From a virus: 43,847 nucleotides of DNA. This document shows, piece by piece, positions 14,296 through 22,302 of the stretch. The stretch's first letter is position 1, and every line of letters starts with the position of its first letter. Made by a program: the position numbers and the translations under genes. The notes under the pieces are model-generated. The model saw only the letters and a list, made by a program, of their open reading frames with translations, was not told the DNA's origin and made no database searches. The stretch spans positions 1 through 43,847 of the IMG/VR virus record IMGVR_UViG_3300045131_000787; one strand, 5' to 3'.

Positions 14296-14496
14296 ATGAA
14301 CGAAGAACCAGTAGCAGTGTCTATATGTCACGGATATGGTGGAGCAATTAAAATTGAAGCCACTGTAGACGGAATTAGATACATAATAGAGCGAGAGCAT
14401 ATAGTAGATTTACTAGAGGATATGATTTTGGCGAAAGGATATACAGCTTATAAAAAGAAGCACCAAGTGATACCAAGATTAGAAATAAATAAATAA
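14296..14496 (+). CDS. Unknown small early protein
   Basis: 66 residues with an N-terminal beta hairpin (AVSICHGYGGAIKIEAT) and a helix that includes HIVDLLEDMIL. No recognised family. It is followed 1 nt later by the zinc-finger regulator gene in the TAATATG arrangement. Confidence 0.5.
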   Translation: MNEEPVAVSICHGYGGAIKIEATVDGIRYIIEREHIVDLLEDMILAKGYTAYKKKHQVIPRLEINK

Positions 14497-14497
14497 T

Positions 14498-14989
14498 ATG
14501 CCTAAAATAGAAATAAGAGCAGACTGTAAAGTTTGCGGTGGAGATATTGTGGATAACAGGTTCAGAACTTATTGTAGTAAACAGTGCCGAGATAAGTTTA
14601 ACAATCAGAAATATAAAGTCAGACAAGCACAGTGGCAGTTGGATAGGTATGACAGGATAGCAAGTATCCCTGACCCAGAGCATAAATGCCAGTGTTTGAT
14701 ATGTGGCAAGTGGTATGTGCAAGTGGGAAGCCATAGTTATTTGAGGCACGGACTGACAGGCAGAGAATATAGAGAGAAGTTTGAGTTAGAAGTGAAGCGA
14801 GGCATAGTGCCAGAGTGGTATAGGAAGTTGAAAGGCGACCAAGCTTTAGACAATGAAACATTTAAGAACTTAGAAGCAGGAGCGAAGTTTAGATTTGTGA
14901 AAGGAGATAAGAAAGCAGGACATTATAAGCGTTCACCGATAACGCTTAAAAAACTGAAGGCTTTACATCCACGAAAAATAATTTCATAA
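14498..14989 (+). CDS. Ros/MucR-like zinc-finger regulator
   Basis: 163 residues with two metal sites. The N-terminal one is C10-x2-C13 with C26-x3-C30 (YCSKQC), like small treble-clef fingers. The second, C66-x2-C69-x9-H79-x4-H84 followed by GLTGREYREKF, matches the Ros/MucR C2H2 finger. These proteins bind AT-rich DNA. The C-terminus is basic. It is the last gene before a 154-nt gap holding a consensus promoter and two CATTAAG repeats, so it may control the SSB/primase transcript. Autoregulation or an HNH-associated role cannot be excluded. Confidence 0.7.
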   Translation: MPKIEIRADCKVCGGDIVDNRFRTYCSKQCRDKFNNQKYKVRQAQWQLDRYDRIASIPDPEHKCQCLICGKWYVQVGSHSYLRHGLTGREYREKFELEVKRGIVPEWYRKLKGDQALDNETFKNLEAGAKFRFVKGDKKAGHYKRSPITLKKLKALHPRKIIS

Positions 14990-15003
14990 CTATATTTTTC
15001 TTT

Positions 15004-15050
15004 CATTAAGTCTTCATTAAGCTTGACACTGGCACAGATAGGAATATAAT
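15004..15050 (+). promoter_or_regulatory. Consensus promoter with upstream CATTAAG repeats
   Basis: TTGACA (15023-15028) and TATAAT (15045-15050) are perfect boxes 16 nt apart. Two direct copies of CATTAAG (15004-15010 and 15015-15021), 11 nt in phase, end directly before the -35 box and look like an activator or repressor site. The promoter would drive the SSB, methyltransferase and primase-helicase genes. Confidence 0.75.
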
Positions 15051-15056
15051 TAGTAG

Positions 15057-15143
15057 ATATTTAATTCGTCTAGTCCACGAAAAAAAATATAGGGGAGGAA
15101 TTATTCTCCCAACAATAATAATGGTGGTAATCCACTAAGCAAT
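15057..15143 (+). promoter_or_regulatory. Structured 5' leader of the SSB-like gene
   Basis: Two hairpins are visible: GGGAG (15093-15097) with CTCCC (15106-15110), and TGGTGG (15122-15127) with CCACTA (15132-15137) around a TAAT loop, the latter ending 6 nt before the start codon. They could regulate translation initiation in the absence of an SD site. Confidence 0.4.
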
Positions 15144-15788
15144 ATGGGATTAGAAAATAGAGAGGCAGGGAATTTTATTACTATTTACGACGGCAAGTTT
15201 TCTCAAAGAGTTGAGAAAGGAGAAGAGGGTGCTGTTGAACGAGTAAACAAGCTCAAGAAAACTGTTTACGAAAAGTATCACGATAGCCTTACTGGCAAGC
15301 TCGTGAGTATCAAAGTGAAAGACGGAGAGTATGGGAAGCAGTGGGTGTTTGGTTTCCAAGATACTAAAGATGTTTATTTATTACAGTTACCATTTTCAAA
15401 TTCTTTCTCAAAGAACATTTTGAAAATGTTACCGAACGCTGACCTGACAAAGGAAATGCGATTGACCCCAAGCTCTAAAGTAGAAGCTGACGGAACTAAA
15501 AAGTATTCTATCTTTATCAATCAAGACGGACAGGCTTTGAAGCACGCTTACACAAAGGATAATCCAAATGGATTGCCTCCAATGACCCAAGTTACAGTGA
15601 AAGGTTCACTTGTATGGGATGATACTGACCAGATGATTTGGTTAGAGAAAATGGTGAACGATACTATTGTTCCAAAGTTAGGTGGTGCAGTCGCTCCAAC
15701 AGCAACCGCTCCAGTAGATAGTTTAGATAAGTTTGTTGGTGATTTAAACGCAGGAGTAGATATTAACCCAGAGGATATTCCTTTCTAG
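15144..15788 (+). CDS. Single-stranded DNA-binding protein (SSB-like)
   Basis: 214 residues. The central beta-rich part (about 45-165) fits an OB-fold: it opens with LTGKLVSIKVKDG and later shows MTQVTVKGSLVWDD. The C-terminus is an acidic linker ending in PEDIPF, the signature tip by which SSB proteins recruit partner enzymes. Position supports this: it heads the operon containing the primase-helicase. It would coat replication intermediates. The N-terminal 40 residues are charged and of unclear fold. The body does not match bacterial SSB closely, so it is probably a phage-type SSB. Confidence 0.65.
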   Translation: MGLENREAGNFITIYDGKFSQRVEKGEEGAVERVNKLKKTVYEKYHDSLTGKLVSIKVKDGEYGKQWVFGFQDTKDVYLLQLPFSNSFSKNILKMLPNADLTKEMRLTPSSKVEADGTKKYSIFINQDGQALKHAYTKDNPNGLPPMTQVTVKGSLVWDDTDQMIWLEKMVNDTIVPKLGGAVAPTATAPVDSLDKFVGDLNAGVDINPEDIPF

Positions 15789-15790
15789 TT

Positions 15791-16342
15791 ATGAGAACTT
15801 ACACGAACAATTGGTTTGAAATAACAGGCAGGGCGAACTTTGAAAAATATGTTTTACCCTTAAAAGAAATACCCGACCTCAATTTTTTAGAGGTTGGGTG
15901 TTACGAGGGGCAGACTTCAAACTGGCTATTGGATAATACAAACGCTGACTTAACTGTTATGGATACCTTTGCAGGTGGTCAAGACTTACCAGAAGAAGTT
16001 GATTTGCTCCAGAGGTTTAAGAATAATACCGAAGAACACAACGATAGAATATGTATTGAAGTAGGTAGGTCGCAAGAGAAACTAAGAGATGAAGCCCCAG
16101 AGAGTTATGACTTCATATACATTGATGGCTCACACTTAGCAGGCGATACCTTAGAAGACGCAGTCCTCGCTTTCCGATTATTGAAGAAAGGAGGTATAAT
16201 GATTTTTGACGATTACACTTGGGGAGTAGGAATGGGCTTCTATGATATTCCTAGAACTGGTATAGATGCTTTCCTCTTAGTCTTTGGTAATCAGTTGGCA
16301 GTGTTGGAAAAGAATTCTCAAGCAGTAATAAGGAAAATGTAA
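15791..16342 (+). CDS. SAM-dependent methyltransferase (Methyltransf_24-like)
   Basis: 183 residues, a compact class I methyltransferase. Motif I is FLEVGCYEGQTS (32-43); an acidic strand end follows in TVMDTF (55-60); IDGSH (111-115) and FDDYTWG (139-145) are characteristic of the Methyltransf_24/TylF-type group, often O-methyltransferases for sugars or small molecules. No target-recognition domain or DNA methylase motif IV (DPPY/NPPY) is visible, so DNA modification is unlikely. It begins 2 nt after the SSB gene. With the RmlB-like enzyme at 20147 and the double glycosyltransferase at 39419 it may belong to a sugar-decoration route; that link is inferred. Confidence 0.7.
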   Translation: MRTYTNNWFEITGRANFEKYVLPLKEIPDLNFLEVGCYEGQTSNWLLDNTNADLTVMDTFAGGQDLPEEVDLLQRFKNNTEEHNDRICIEVGRSQEKLRDEAPESYDFIYIDGSHLAGDTLEDAVLAFRLLKKGGIMIFDDYTWGVGMGFYDIPRTGIDAFLLVFGNQLAVLEKNSQAVIRKM

Positions 16343-16359
16343 AAGCACGCAAATGCACA

Positions 16360-16490
16360 AAATGCTAAAAACAAAAACAAATATAGGTAACAAAATGAAA
16401 ACCGTCAGAGATAACAAGGTTATTAGCATTTCCTTGATTACGACCTTTGGCGGTTTTCATTTTGTTACTTATAACCAAATAAAAATGCTA
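16360..16490 (+). promoter_or_regulatory. Predicted pseudoknot RNA leader of the primase-helicase gene
   Basis: Arms 16382-16406 and 16449-16473 pair over 25 bp. The two positions that are not Watson-Crick are G-U in the + strand RNA, so the helix is complete only there. Inside the 42-nt loop a CAAGG/CCTTG stem (16415-16419 and 16432-16436) presents TAGCATTT (16424-16431). That octamer is exactly complementary to AAATGCTA at 16483-16490, which ends on the A of the start codon, and to a second AAATGCTA at 16360-16367. The arrangement allows a pseudoknot that hides the start and a competing upstream pairing that frees it. Confidence 0.65.
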
Positions 16491-18871
16491 TGAAAAAAGA
16501 TACTACTCAAATGTTAGAATGCTTCCCTGACCACTGCTATAGATACTTGGACAGGACAGGAGCAAATAGAACTCCAGTATCTTCCGCAACACGAAGAGAT
16601 GACCTTAATGCGATTGGATATGACAGTTACTTTACACCAAATGGCTTTGCCAATTTCAAAGACAATCCTAGTGCAATAAAAGAAAACTGTACCTCGCTGA
16701 ATAGTTTCTTTGTGGATATAGACGGAAGAAAAGAGTGGAGTGAGATAGAGGGGATAATTAAAAGATTAGAACCGACTTTTGTATTGGAAACTTTTCACGG
16801 CTATCACTGCCACTGGCTCTTAGACGAAGCGATATATAAGAATGAAGTAACAGCGGAGGAGTGGGCATTAGCTATGGCTAGGTGGGAGAGATTGGAGCAA
16901 AACATAGTAGATAATCTAAAAGCCGACAACAACGCAAAAGATATACCAAGAATCCTAAGAGTACCGAACAGTTTCTATTGGGAGAAAGGTTGTGGAGAAC
17001 TATACAAGAAAGGAACGAAAGATATTTTTAAGATAACTGGGAAGTGGAAAAATTTAGCTTGCCGATACACTATGCAGACACTGGAGGAAGCTTTCCCACC
17101 GACCAAGAGAGAATTGAGCTTCATTGAAACTCCACTAGGAGAGAGGACAAAGAAATTTGCTGACGCTGAACGCAAAGACTTTTTCAATAGAGTGAACGCC
17201 GAGTACCCTCTGACCGAGCGAGATAGTTTTAATAAACTGATTAGTGCCGAGCCTGAAACGATACCTGCAGGAGCAGGGAGAAATAATGCCTTACTCGTTA
17301 CCGCTTCACTTATGAAGCAAGCAGGGTGGACTCAAACCCAAGCCCTAGAACACTTACAGAAAACTGGTTGGCACGGAATGGAGATTGAGCGTGGTGGTTG
17401 GAATGAGATACAGAACACAGTAAACAGTGCATTCTCTAAAGGCTACACTTACTCTTTCAAGAATGAGATTATCTCTCACAATATGACCCCAGACGAGCAG
17501 AGTAAAATCCAAGACGCCTTTGCCTCCGCCGTGAAGCAGAGAAAAGAGTTGGATAAGATTAGATTTGCTGACTATGAAAAGGAACTACTCTTACGCTTCC
17601 CTTATCTAAGACGAAACGAAATTGGAATACTCTATGATTATAGGAAAGGAGTTTATGTCCCAGTGAGCGACCTAGACCTAAGAAGTATGATACTCCGAAG
17701 CTTAGACGAGGATATGCTAGTAAACTATAGGACAACAAAGAACGTAAACGACAAAATCGCCTGTCTTTTATCTATCATCCCGAAGCTAAATATCACTGAA
17801 GACGACGGCAAGATTGTGAATGTAGTGAACGGCTTATTGAATATCTACACCAAAGAACTGTTACCGCACACACCGAACTTTGTGTCCTTGATACAATACC
17901 CTGTCGTTTATAATCCTGAAGCTAAGTGTCCGAACTGGGATAAATGTGTCGCTGATTGGATGAAAGGACCAGAACAAGAGGAGAAGACCAGATTAGTGAA
18001 ACAGTTTTGTGGCTACATTCTATCCTCCTCTATGCTTTATGACCGAGCCTTGTTTATGGTTGGAGACGGAGGAAACGGAAAGTCCACTTTCATTGATACT
18101 ATCTCTGGAGTGATTGGAGCAGACGCCACTTCCCATATTGACCTAGATGGATTGTATGGGCAGTTTGGAATGGCAGGACTGGTTGGCAAGCGATTGAATA
18201 TTATTGAGGAGGTTCGTGGAAACTATTACGAGAGCAACAAATTAAAGAAACTTATCTCTGGTGAAAGAGTTACCATTGATATGAAATACAAAGAACAGTT
18301 TACTTTTAAACCACAAGCTAAGTTCGTCTTTGCCGTGAATGAAATGCCTAGAGTTGATGATGTGTCCACCGCAACCGAACGCCGAATATGTGCTGTTACT
18401 TTCCTAAATAACTATAGAAAGAATCCGAATCCAAAGCTCCGAGCAAGCGTGGGAGGTCTAGGAGAAGAAGCTTCCGGAATTTTGAACTGGATGATTGAGG
18501 GAGCGATTGACCTAAAAGAAAAAGATAATTTTATTGTGACAGGAGAGCAGACTAGAATGTTGAATGAATACCGAGAGGAGAACTCATCTGTTGAAGGATT
18601 TATTAAAGAGTGTATTGTCCTTGACCCAGAACAAAGTATTGAAACCCCCGACCTCTACTCTGAATATAAGAAGTGGTGTGCTTCAGACGGCGGAAGAAAG
18701 ACCAAAGCGAAAATTACTTTCACCAAAGAGATGAAAGCTTACGGAGCTAAGGAGGACCGATTTACTTTTGAACCTAGAAGATTTGGTGACGCTGAAGCTA
18801 AGTTTGTTGGAATGAAATTGAATCCTCTATGGAAAAATCAGGGGACTAATAGTTGGGGAGACTTCAAATAA
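16490..18871 (+). CDS. Primase-polymerase/SF3 helicase fusion
   Basis: 793 residues. The N-terminus is an archaeo-eukaryotic-type primase of the RepB-primase kind: FFVDIDG (Asp76, Asp78), the His motif HGYHCHW (103-109) and RVPNSFYW (157-164). A PriCT-like helical segment follows near 250-320 (GRNNALLVTASL). The C-terminus is a D5-type SF3 helicase: Walker A GDGGNGKS (525-532), Walker B LNIIEE (569-574), sensor Asn in FAVNEMP (614-620) and Arg pair 631-632. It would unwind the origin and prime, and perhaps extend, new strands. With no DNA polymerase gene in the window, it either recruits the host polymerase or does more synthesis itself. Translation probably depends on the leader structure upstream. 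Confidence 0.88.
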   Translation: MKKDTTQMLECFPDHCYRYLDRTGANRTPVSSATRRDDLNAIGYDSYFTPNGFANFKDNPSAIKENCTSLNSFFVDIDGRKEWSEIEGIIKRLEPTFVLETFHGYHCHWLLDEAIYKNEVTAEEWALAMARWERLEQNIVDNLKADNNAKDIPRILRVPNSFYWEKGCGELYKKGTKDIFKITGKWKNLACRYTMQTLEEAFPPTKRELSFIETPLGERTKKFADAERKDFFNRVNAEYPLTERDSFNKLISAEPETIPAGAGRNNALLVTASLMKQAGWTQTQALEHLQKTGWHGMEIERGGWNEIQNTVNSAFSKGYTYSFKNEIISHNMTPDEQSKIQDAFASAVKQRKELDKIRFADYEKELLLRFPYLRRNEIGILYDYRKGVYVPVSDLDLRSMILRSLDEDMLVNYRTTKNVNDKIACLLSIIPKLNITEDDGKIVNVVNGLLNIYTKELLPHTPNFVSLIQYPVVYNPEAKCPNWDKCVADWMKGPEQEEKTRLVKQFCGYILSSSMLYDRALFMVGDGGNGKSTFIDTISGVIGADATSHIDLDGLYGQFGMAGLVGKRLNIIEEVRGNYYESNKLKKLISGERVTIDMKYKEQFTFKPQAKFVFAVNEMPRVDDVSTATERRICAVTFLNNYRKNPNPKLRASVGGLGEEASGILNWMIEGAIDLKEKDNFIVTGEQTRMLNEYREENSSVEGFIKECIVLDPEQSIETPDLYSEYKKWCASDGGRKTKAKITFTKEMKAYGAKEDRFTFEPRRFGDAEAKFVGMKLNPLWKNQGTNSWGDFK

Positions 18872-18872
18872 T

Positions 18873-20150
18873 ATGATACCACCATTATACGAACATCAGA
18901 AGAAAATAATTAAAGAGAACAAACTGAAGTGTGGCTTGTTTCTCGGAACTGGTGCTTCCAAAACCAGAACGGCTTTGGAAATGGCGGAGGGTGAGGTATT
19001 GGTTATTTGTCCAAAGCAACAGAGAGAAGACGAAACTTGGCAGAGAGAAAATACTAAATGGGGAACGAATAAAAATCTAACAGTAATCAGTAAAGAAGAT
19101 TTGCGAAAGAGCTGGGATAAGTTGCCTCACTACGACACTGTAATTATAGATGAGTGTCACAATAATCTAGGAGTGCTTCCAATGATGATACAGAGAAAGA
19201 AAATACAGTATCCGAAATGCTCCCAGATATTTGAAGCGACCCAGAAGTTTCTTACGAAACATAACCCAAAGCGATTGTATCTCCTCTCCGCTACCCCAAT
19301 TCCAAAGCCAATGAGTATGTGGGCGATAGGAGTTTTGTTTGGTCAGAAGTGGGATTTCTGGCAGTTCAGACAGACTTACTATAACGAAATCAGGATAGGA
19401 GGAGTGCGTAGAATCTGGATGCCAAAGAAAGACGAAGCCACCAAGCAAAGACTAGCCGATTTAGTCCATAAGTTTGGTTATACTGGAGGGCTTACAGATT
19501 TCTTTGATGTCCCAGAACAGACCCATAAAGTAGTTGAAATTGAGCCTAGTAGCGAGCAAAAGAAGGCAATGACCGAAATGACCTTTGCCGAGGCAGACCC
19601 CCTTGTAAGGCGTGCCAGACTCCGCACGATTGAAAATGGAGTGCTATATGGGAAGAAGATTGAGACTTTGGATGGTAAAACGGACAAAATGACTAATCAG
19701 ACTAAGATTTTCAAGTCACACAAGATAGATTACATCCTAGAACGAGCCCTAGAGTTCCCCAAATTACTTATCTTTGCTAACTATACCGCCCAGATTGAAG
19801 AGATTGCAAAGGCTCTAAGAGAAGAGGGATACAATGTCTCCACTCTGACAGGAGCAACAAAGGACCGAAGCTTTATCCGAACAGTAAACGAAAGCCCCGA
19901 GCCTCATATCATTATCGCCCAGAGTTCAATATCATCCGGCTACGAATTGCCTAGCTTCCCGTGTGTAATCTATGCAAGTAAGAGTTGGAGGTATGTGGAT
20001 TACGAGCAAAGCTTAGGTCGTGTGCTTCGTTCAAATCATTTAAAAAAGAATTTATATATCCACCTTGTAGTCAAAGGCTGTGATATGGATTGTCACAAAG
20101 CCATAATGAGCGGAGTAGACTTCCAAGAAAAATTAACATTAAATATATGA
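18873..20150 (+). CDS. SF2 (SNF2-like) DNA helicase
   Basis: 425 residues. Motif I LGTGASKT (24-31), motif II DECH (93-96), motif III SATP (139-142) and a C-terminal motif VI-like QSLGRVLRS near residue 385 give a complete two-lobe SF2 helicase or translocase. Phage relatives act in replication fork remodelling or recombination. It starts in an AATAATATG context 1 nt after the primase-helicase. Its TGA stop overlaps the next start as ATGA, one of the two TGA stops identified in the window. Confidence 0.88.
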   Translation: MIPPLYEHQKKIIKENKLKCGLFLGTGASKTRTALEMAEGEVLVICPKQQREDETWQRENTKWGTNKNLTVISKEDLRKSWDKLPHYDTVIIDECHNNLGVLPMMIQRKKIQYPKCSQIFEATQKFLTKHNPKRLYLLSATPIPKPMSMWAIGVLFGQKWDFWQFRQTYYNEIRIGGVRRIWMPKKDEATKQRLADLVHKFGYTGGLTDFFDVPEQTHKVVEIEPSSEQKKAMTEMTFAEADPLVRRARLRTIENGVLYGKKIETLDGKTDKMTNQTKIFKSHKIDYILERALEFPKLLIFANYTAQIEEIAKALREEGYNVSTLTGATKDRSFIRTVNESPEPHIIIAQSSISSGYELPSFPCVIYASKSWRYVDYEQSLGRVLRSNHLKKNLYIHLVVKGCDMDCHKAIMSGVDFQEKLTLNI

Positions 20151-21148
20151 AGATTTTATTAACAGGAGGGGCAGGGTTCGTCGGTTCGCATATTCTTTCG
20201 CATTTTCTAAAGAATACCGACCACGAAATAGTGTGTGTCTGTTCGTGGAAGCACAGAGGTGCACCATTTAGAATTTTAAACGATGCAAATTATCAAGAGA
20301 ATAAGGAAAGAGTAAAAATTATTACTCACGATTTGATTTCTCCTCTCACTGCAGATGTGAAAGAGAAAATAGGATTCCCAGATATTATCATCAATGTAGC
20401 TTCCGAGTCGCACGTTGATAGGTCAATCACCGACCCAGTTCCATTCGTCAAAAATAATGTGGACCTGATGCTCACAATGTTGGAGTTCGCAAGAGAAGTA
20501 AAACCTAAAATGTTTCTTCAGTTCTCCACCGATGAGGTATATGGGCAAGCTCCACTCGGAGTGGACCATAAAGAATGGTCACCGATTATTCCTAGCAATC
20601 CGTATTCAGCCTCAAAAGCCGCTCAAGAAGCTATAGCAATTTCTTATTGGAGGACCTACAAGATTCCGGTTATCATTACAAACACTATGAATGTGTTTGG
20701 TGAACGCCAAGACAAAGAGAAGTTTATCCAGTTGGTAATTGAAAAAGTAAAGAACGAAGAAAAGGTAACAATTCACGGATACCCAGATGGTAAGACAGCC
20801 GGTTCACGATTCTATATTCACGCTCGGAATGTCGCTGATGCAATTCTACATATCATCACTAATGTGACCCCTACAATGTATCCTGAAGTTGACCGACCAG
20901 AACGATTTAATGTAGTAGGAGAAAAAGAAGTAGATAATTTAACCTTAGCTAATCTGATTGCTTCCTATGTTGGTAAACCCTTGAAGTATGAAATGGTGGA
21001 CTTCCATAGTAGTCGCCCGGGGCACGATTGTCGTTATTCCCTAGATGGTGAGAAGTTAGCAAGTATCGGTTGGAAGCCAAAGGTTTCGTTTGAGGAGTCG
21101 TTAAAACGAACAGTTGACTTTAGTTTAAAAGAGATGTCTGACAAGTAA
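20147..21148 (+). CDS. RmlB-like NDP-sugar 4,6-dehydratase/epimerase
   Basis: 333 residues, an extended short-chain dehydrogenase. TGGAGFVGSH (6-15) binds NAD; FSTDEVYG carries the Asp-Glu pair typical of dTDP-glucose 4,6-dehydratases; the active-site Tyr and Lys are in NPYSASKAA. ESHVDRSI and NVFGERQ are further RmlB-type landmarks. It would act on a nucleotide sugar in the cytosol, making a 4-keto-6-deoxy or epimerised sugar. It overlaps the helicase stop by 4 nt, so it is translated with replication genes although its role is metabolic. The exact substrate cannot be read from sequence. Confidence 0.85.
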   Translation: MKILLTGGAGFVGSHILSHFLKNTDHEIVCVCSWKHRGAPFRILNDANYQENKERVKIITHDLISPLTADVKEKIGFPDIIINVASESHVDRSITDPVPFVKNNVDLMLTMLEFAREVKPKMFLQFSTDEVYGQAPLGVDHKEWSPIIPSNPYSASKAAQEAIAISYWRTYKIPVIITNTMNVFGERQDKEKFIQLVIEKVKNEEKVTIHGYPDGKTAGSRFYIHARNVADAILHIITNVTPTMYPEVDRPERFNVVGEKEVDNLTLANLIASYVGKPLKYEMVDFHSSRPGHDCRYSLDGEKLASIGWKPKVSFEESLKRTVDFSLKEMSDK

Positions 21149-21153
21149 TAAAC

Positions 21154-21181
21154 TTGACACAGGTGTTGACACAAGTATAAT
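21154..21181 (+). promoter_or_regulatory. Consensus promoter (TTGACA-N16-TATAAT)
   Basis: TTGACA (21154-21159) and TATAAT (21176-21181) are both perfect with a 16-nt spacer. A second TTGACA lies inside the spacer (21166-21171), giving a tandem ACTTGACACAGG / GTTGACACAAG repeat that might also bind a regulator. It drives the second early cluster starting at 21192. Confidence 0.75.
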
Positions 21182-21191
21182 AGAAATAAAT

Positions 21192-21542
21192 ATGAAAATA
21201 AAAAAAATAAAATTAACAATAGAAGAGAGGTTTGAAGCAACAAAACTGCTTAATGAATTTAGAGGTAGCTTAGATAAGCTAGCCGTTATCCTAGAGGATA
21301 TCAAATTGTTTCCTTTGAGTGATGAAGATTTAGCTAAGATTGGAGGAAAGAAGAGTATGTCTCCAGATGGAAAACAGACAGTGAATTGGAACATTCAGTT
21401 GGGAGAAGCCTTGTTGAAAGAAATAGAAATAAAAGAAGAGACAGTTGAGTATCTTAGAACAGCGATAAAGACAAAGAGTGATAGTGGAAAATTAGGAGTA
21501 GAGGATAGTGCGGCTATAACCTTAAAAGCAAAACTAGATTAA
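21192..21542 (+). CDS. Unknown early protein
   Basis: 116 residues, mostly helical and basic at the N-terminus (MKIKKIKLTIEERFEATKLL). No known motif; a central GGKKSMSPDGKQTVNW loop separates two helical parts. First gene behind the 21154 promoter and 1 nt before a nuclease gene, so a role in DNA processing is plausible but unproven. Confidence 0.5.
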   Translation: MKIKKIKLTIEERFEATKLLNEFRGSLDKLAVILEDIKLFPLSDEDLAKIGGKKSMSPDGKQTVNWNIQLGEALLKEIEIKEETVEYLRTAIKTKSDSGKLGVEDSAAITLKAKLD

Positions 21543-21543
21543 G

Positions 21544-21921
21544 ATGAGCAAAAAAGAAGCAAAATGGAATACAGTGTTGAACCAGTATTTTAGGGAGAAA
21601 AAATTTTATTGTTTCTTTGAACTAAAAGCCACCGACAAGGAATCATTTCCATTTAGTCAGATTCGGAAAGTGCAGGATGAAGGGCTTCCAGCGTTAGAGA
21701 AAAGTGGCTTGGTCTGGAAGCTATCAGATGAAGAGAGCCGACCCAAGCCTTGTGACGGATTCAGTATTCCACCATTACCGGCTTATCTGATAATAAAGTT
21801 CCCAGACGGATTTTATTTCATCAGGATTGAGAAGATAGTGGATTTAAAAGACAAGGGAGTAATCTCCATAAGTAGGTCGACAGCGGAGAGTTTAGCAGAA
21901 AAAATAATTAAAATAAATTAA
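21544..21921 (+). CDS. PD-(D/E)XK resolvase-like nuclease
   Basis: 125 residues. An early Glu (E5, KKEAKW), the FELK motif (Glu26, Lys28), a SFPFSQI..VQDEGL segment with Gln44, a CDGF Asp and the AYLIIKFPDGFYFI strand pair follow the layout of small phage Holliday-junction resolvase-like PD-(D/E)XK enzymes as I remember them. It would process recombination or replication intermediates before packaging. The family match is from pattern, not search. It is preceded by a 1-nt gap and has no SD. Confidence 0.6.
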   Translation: MSKKEAKWNTVLNQYFREKKFYCFFELKATDKESFPFSQIRKVQDEGLPALEKSGLVWKLSDEESRPKPCDGFSIPPLPAYLIIKFPDGFYFIRIEKIVDLKDKGVISISRSTAESLAEKIIKIN

Positions 21922-21925
21922 AAAA

Positions 21926-22186
21926 ATGTCAGAATTAAACGTAGTAGAAATTGTAGTAGCAGTGGTAATCGTAGTTAGTTTAGTAGAAGTAATCGTAGTT
22001 CGTAGAATTATTAGAAATCTTACTGAAACAGAAAAGATGGTAGCAATCCTCTTGAGAGATAAATTGAAGGGAGAAATGGGAGATATGGTCGAAAATATGA
22101 AGAAAGGTTTAGAGAATTTATTTAATCCTAAAGATGAAACAAAAAACAATGTTAAGAAAACCAGAACCAACAGTAAGACTAAATAG
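21926..22186 (+). CDS. Membrane-anchored small protein
   Basis: 86 residues with one strong N-terminal transmembrane segment (about 6-25, Val/Ile-rich), then a charged amphipathic helix and a Lys/Asn/Thr-rich tail (KTRTNSKTK). The tail would lie in the cytosol if the N-terminus is outside. Position among DNA-processing genes might suggest tethering of phage complexes to the membrane, but a superinfection or host-takeover role is equally possible. Its end overlaps the following ribbon-helix-helix gene. Confidence 0.55.
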   Translation: MSELNVVEIVVAVVIVVSLVEVIVVRRIIRNLTETEKMVAILLRDKLKGEMGDMVENMKKGLENLFNPKDETKNNVKKTRTNSKTK

Positions 22187-22301
22187 TCACGTCAGACCCG
22201 ACCAAAAAGCTTTCATCAAGAAGGAAGCCAAGAGGTTGAAATTAAGCGAAGGGCAAATCAATAGAATGATAATAGACTTCTATATGAAACAGCCTAAATA
22301 A
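22149..22301 (+). CDS. Ribbon-helix-helix-like DNA-binding protein
   Basis: 50 residues, starting inside the previous gene and ending 1 nt before the next ATG. The pattern is a short beta strand (PTVRLNSHV), then two helices (PDQKAFIKKEAKRLKL and EGQINRMIIDFYM) with a turn containing Ser, as in Arc/CopG-type repressors, which dimerise through the strand and bind DNA with it. It may repress early promoters. Small size makes the assignment tentative. Confidence 0.55.
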   Translation: MLRKPEPTVRLNSHVRPDQKAFIKKEAKRLKLSEGQINRMIIDFYMKQPK

Positions 22302-22302
22302 A

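Noticed and set aside
15121-15138. Five-codon leader peptide (MVVIH) before the SSB-like gene
   Set aside because: Too short to judge and coincident with a hairpin; no attenuator-type codon bias is seen.
15791-16342. DNA methyltransferase for anti-restriction
   Set aside because: No DPPY/NPPY or PCQ motif and no target-recognition region; the IDGSH and FDDYTWG motifs fit small-molecule or sugar methyltransferases better.
20147-20150. Possibility that TGA is recoded as in some Patescibacteria (code 25)
   Set aside because: The SF2 helicase and the glycosyltransferase both end in TGA at ATGA overlaps with good downstream genes, so TGA acts as a stop.
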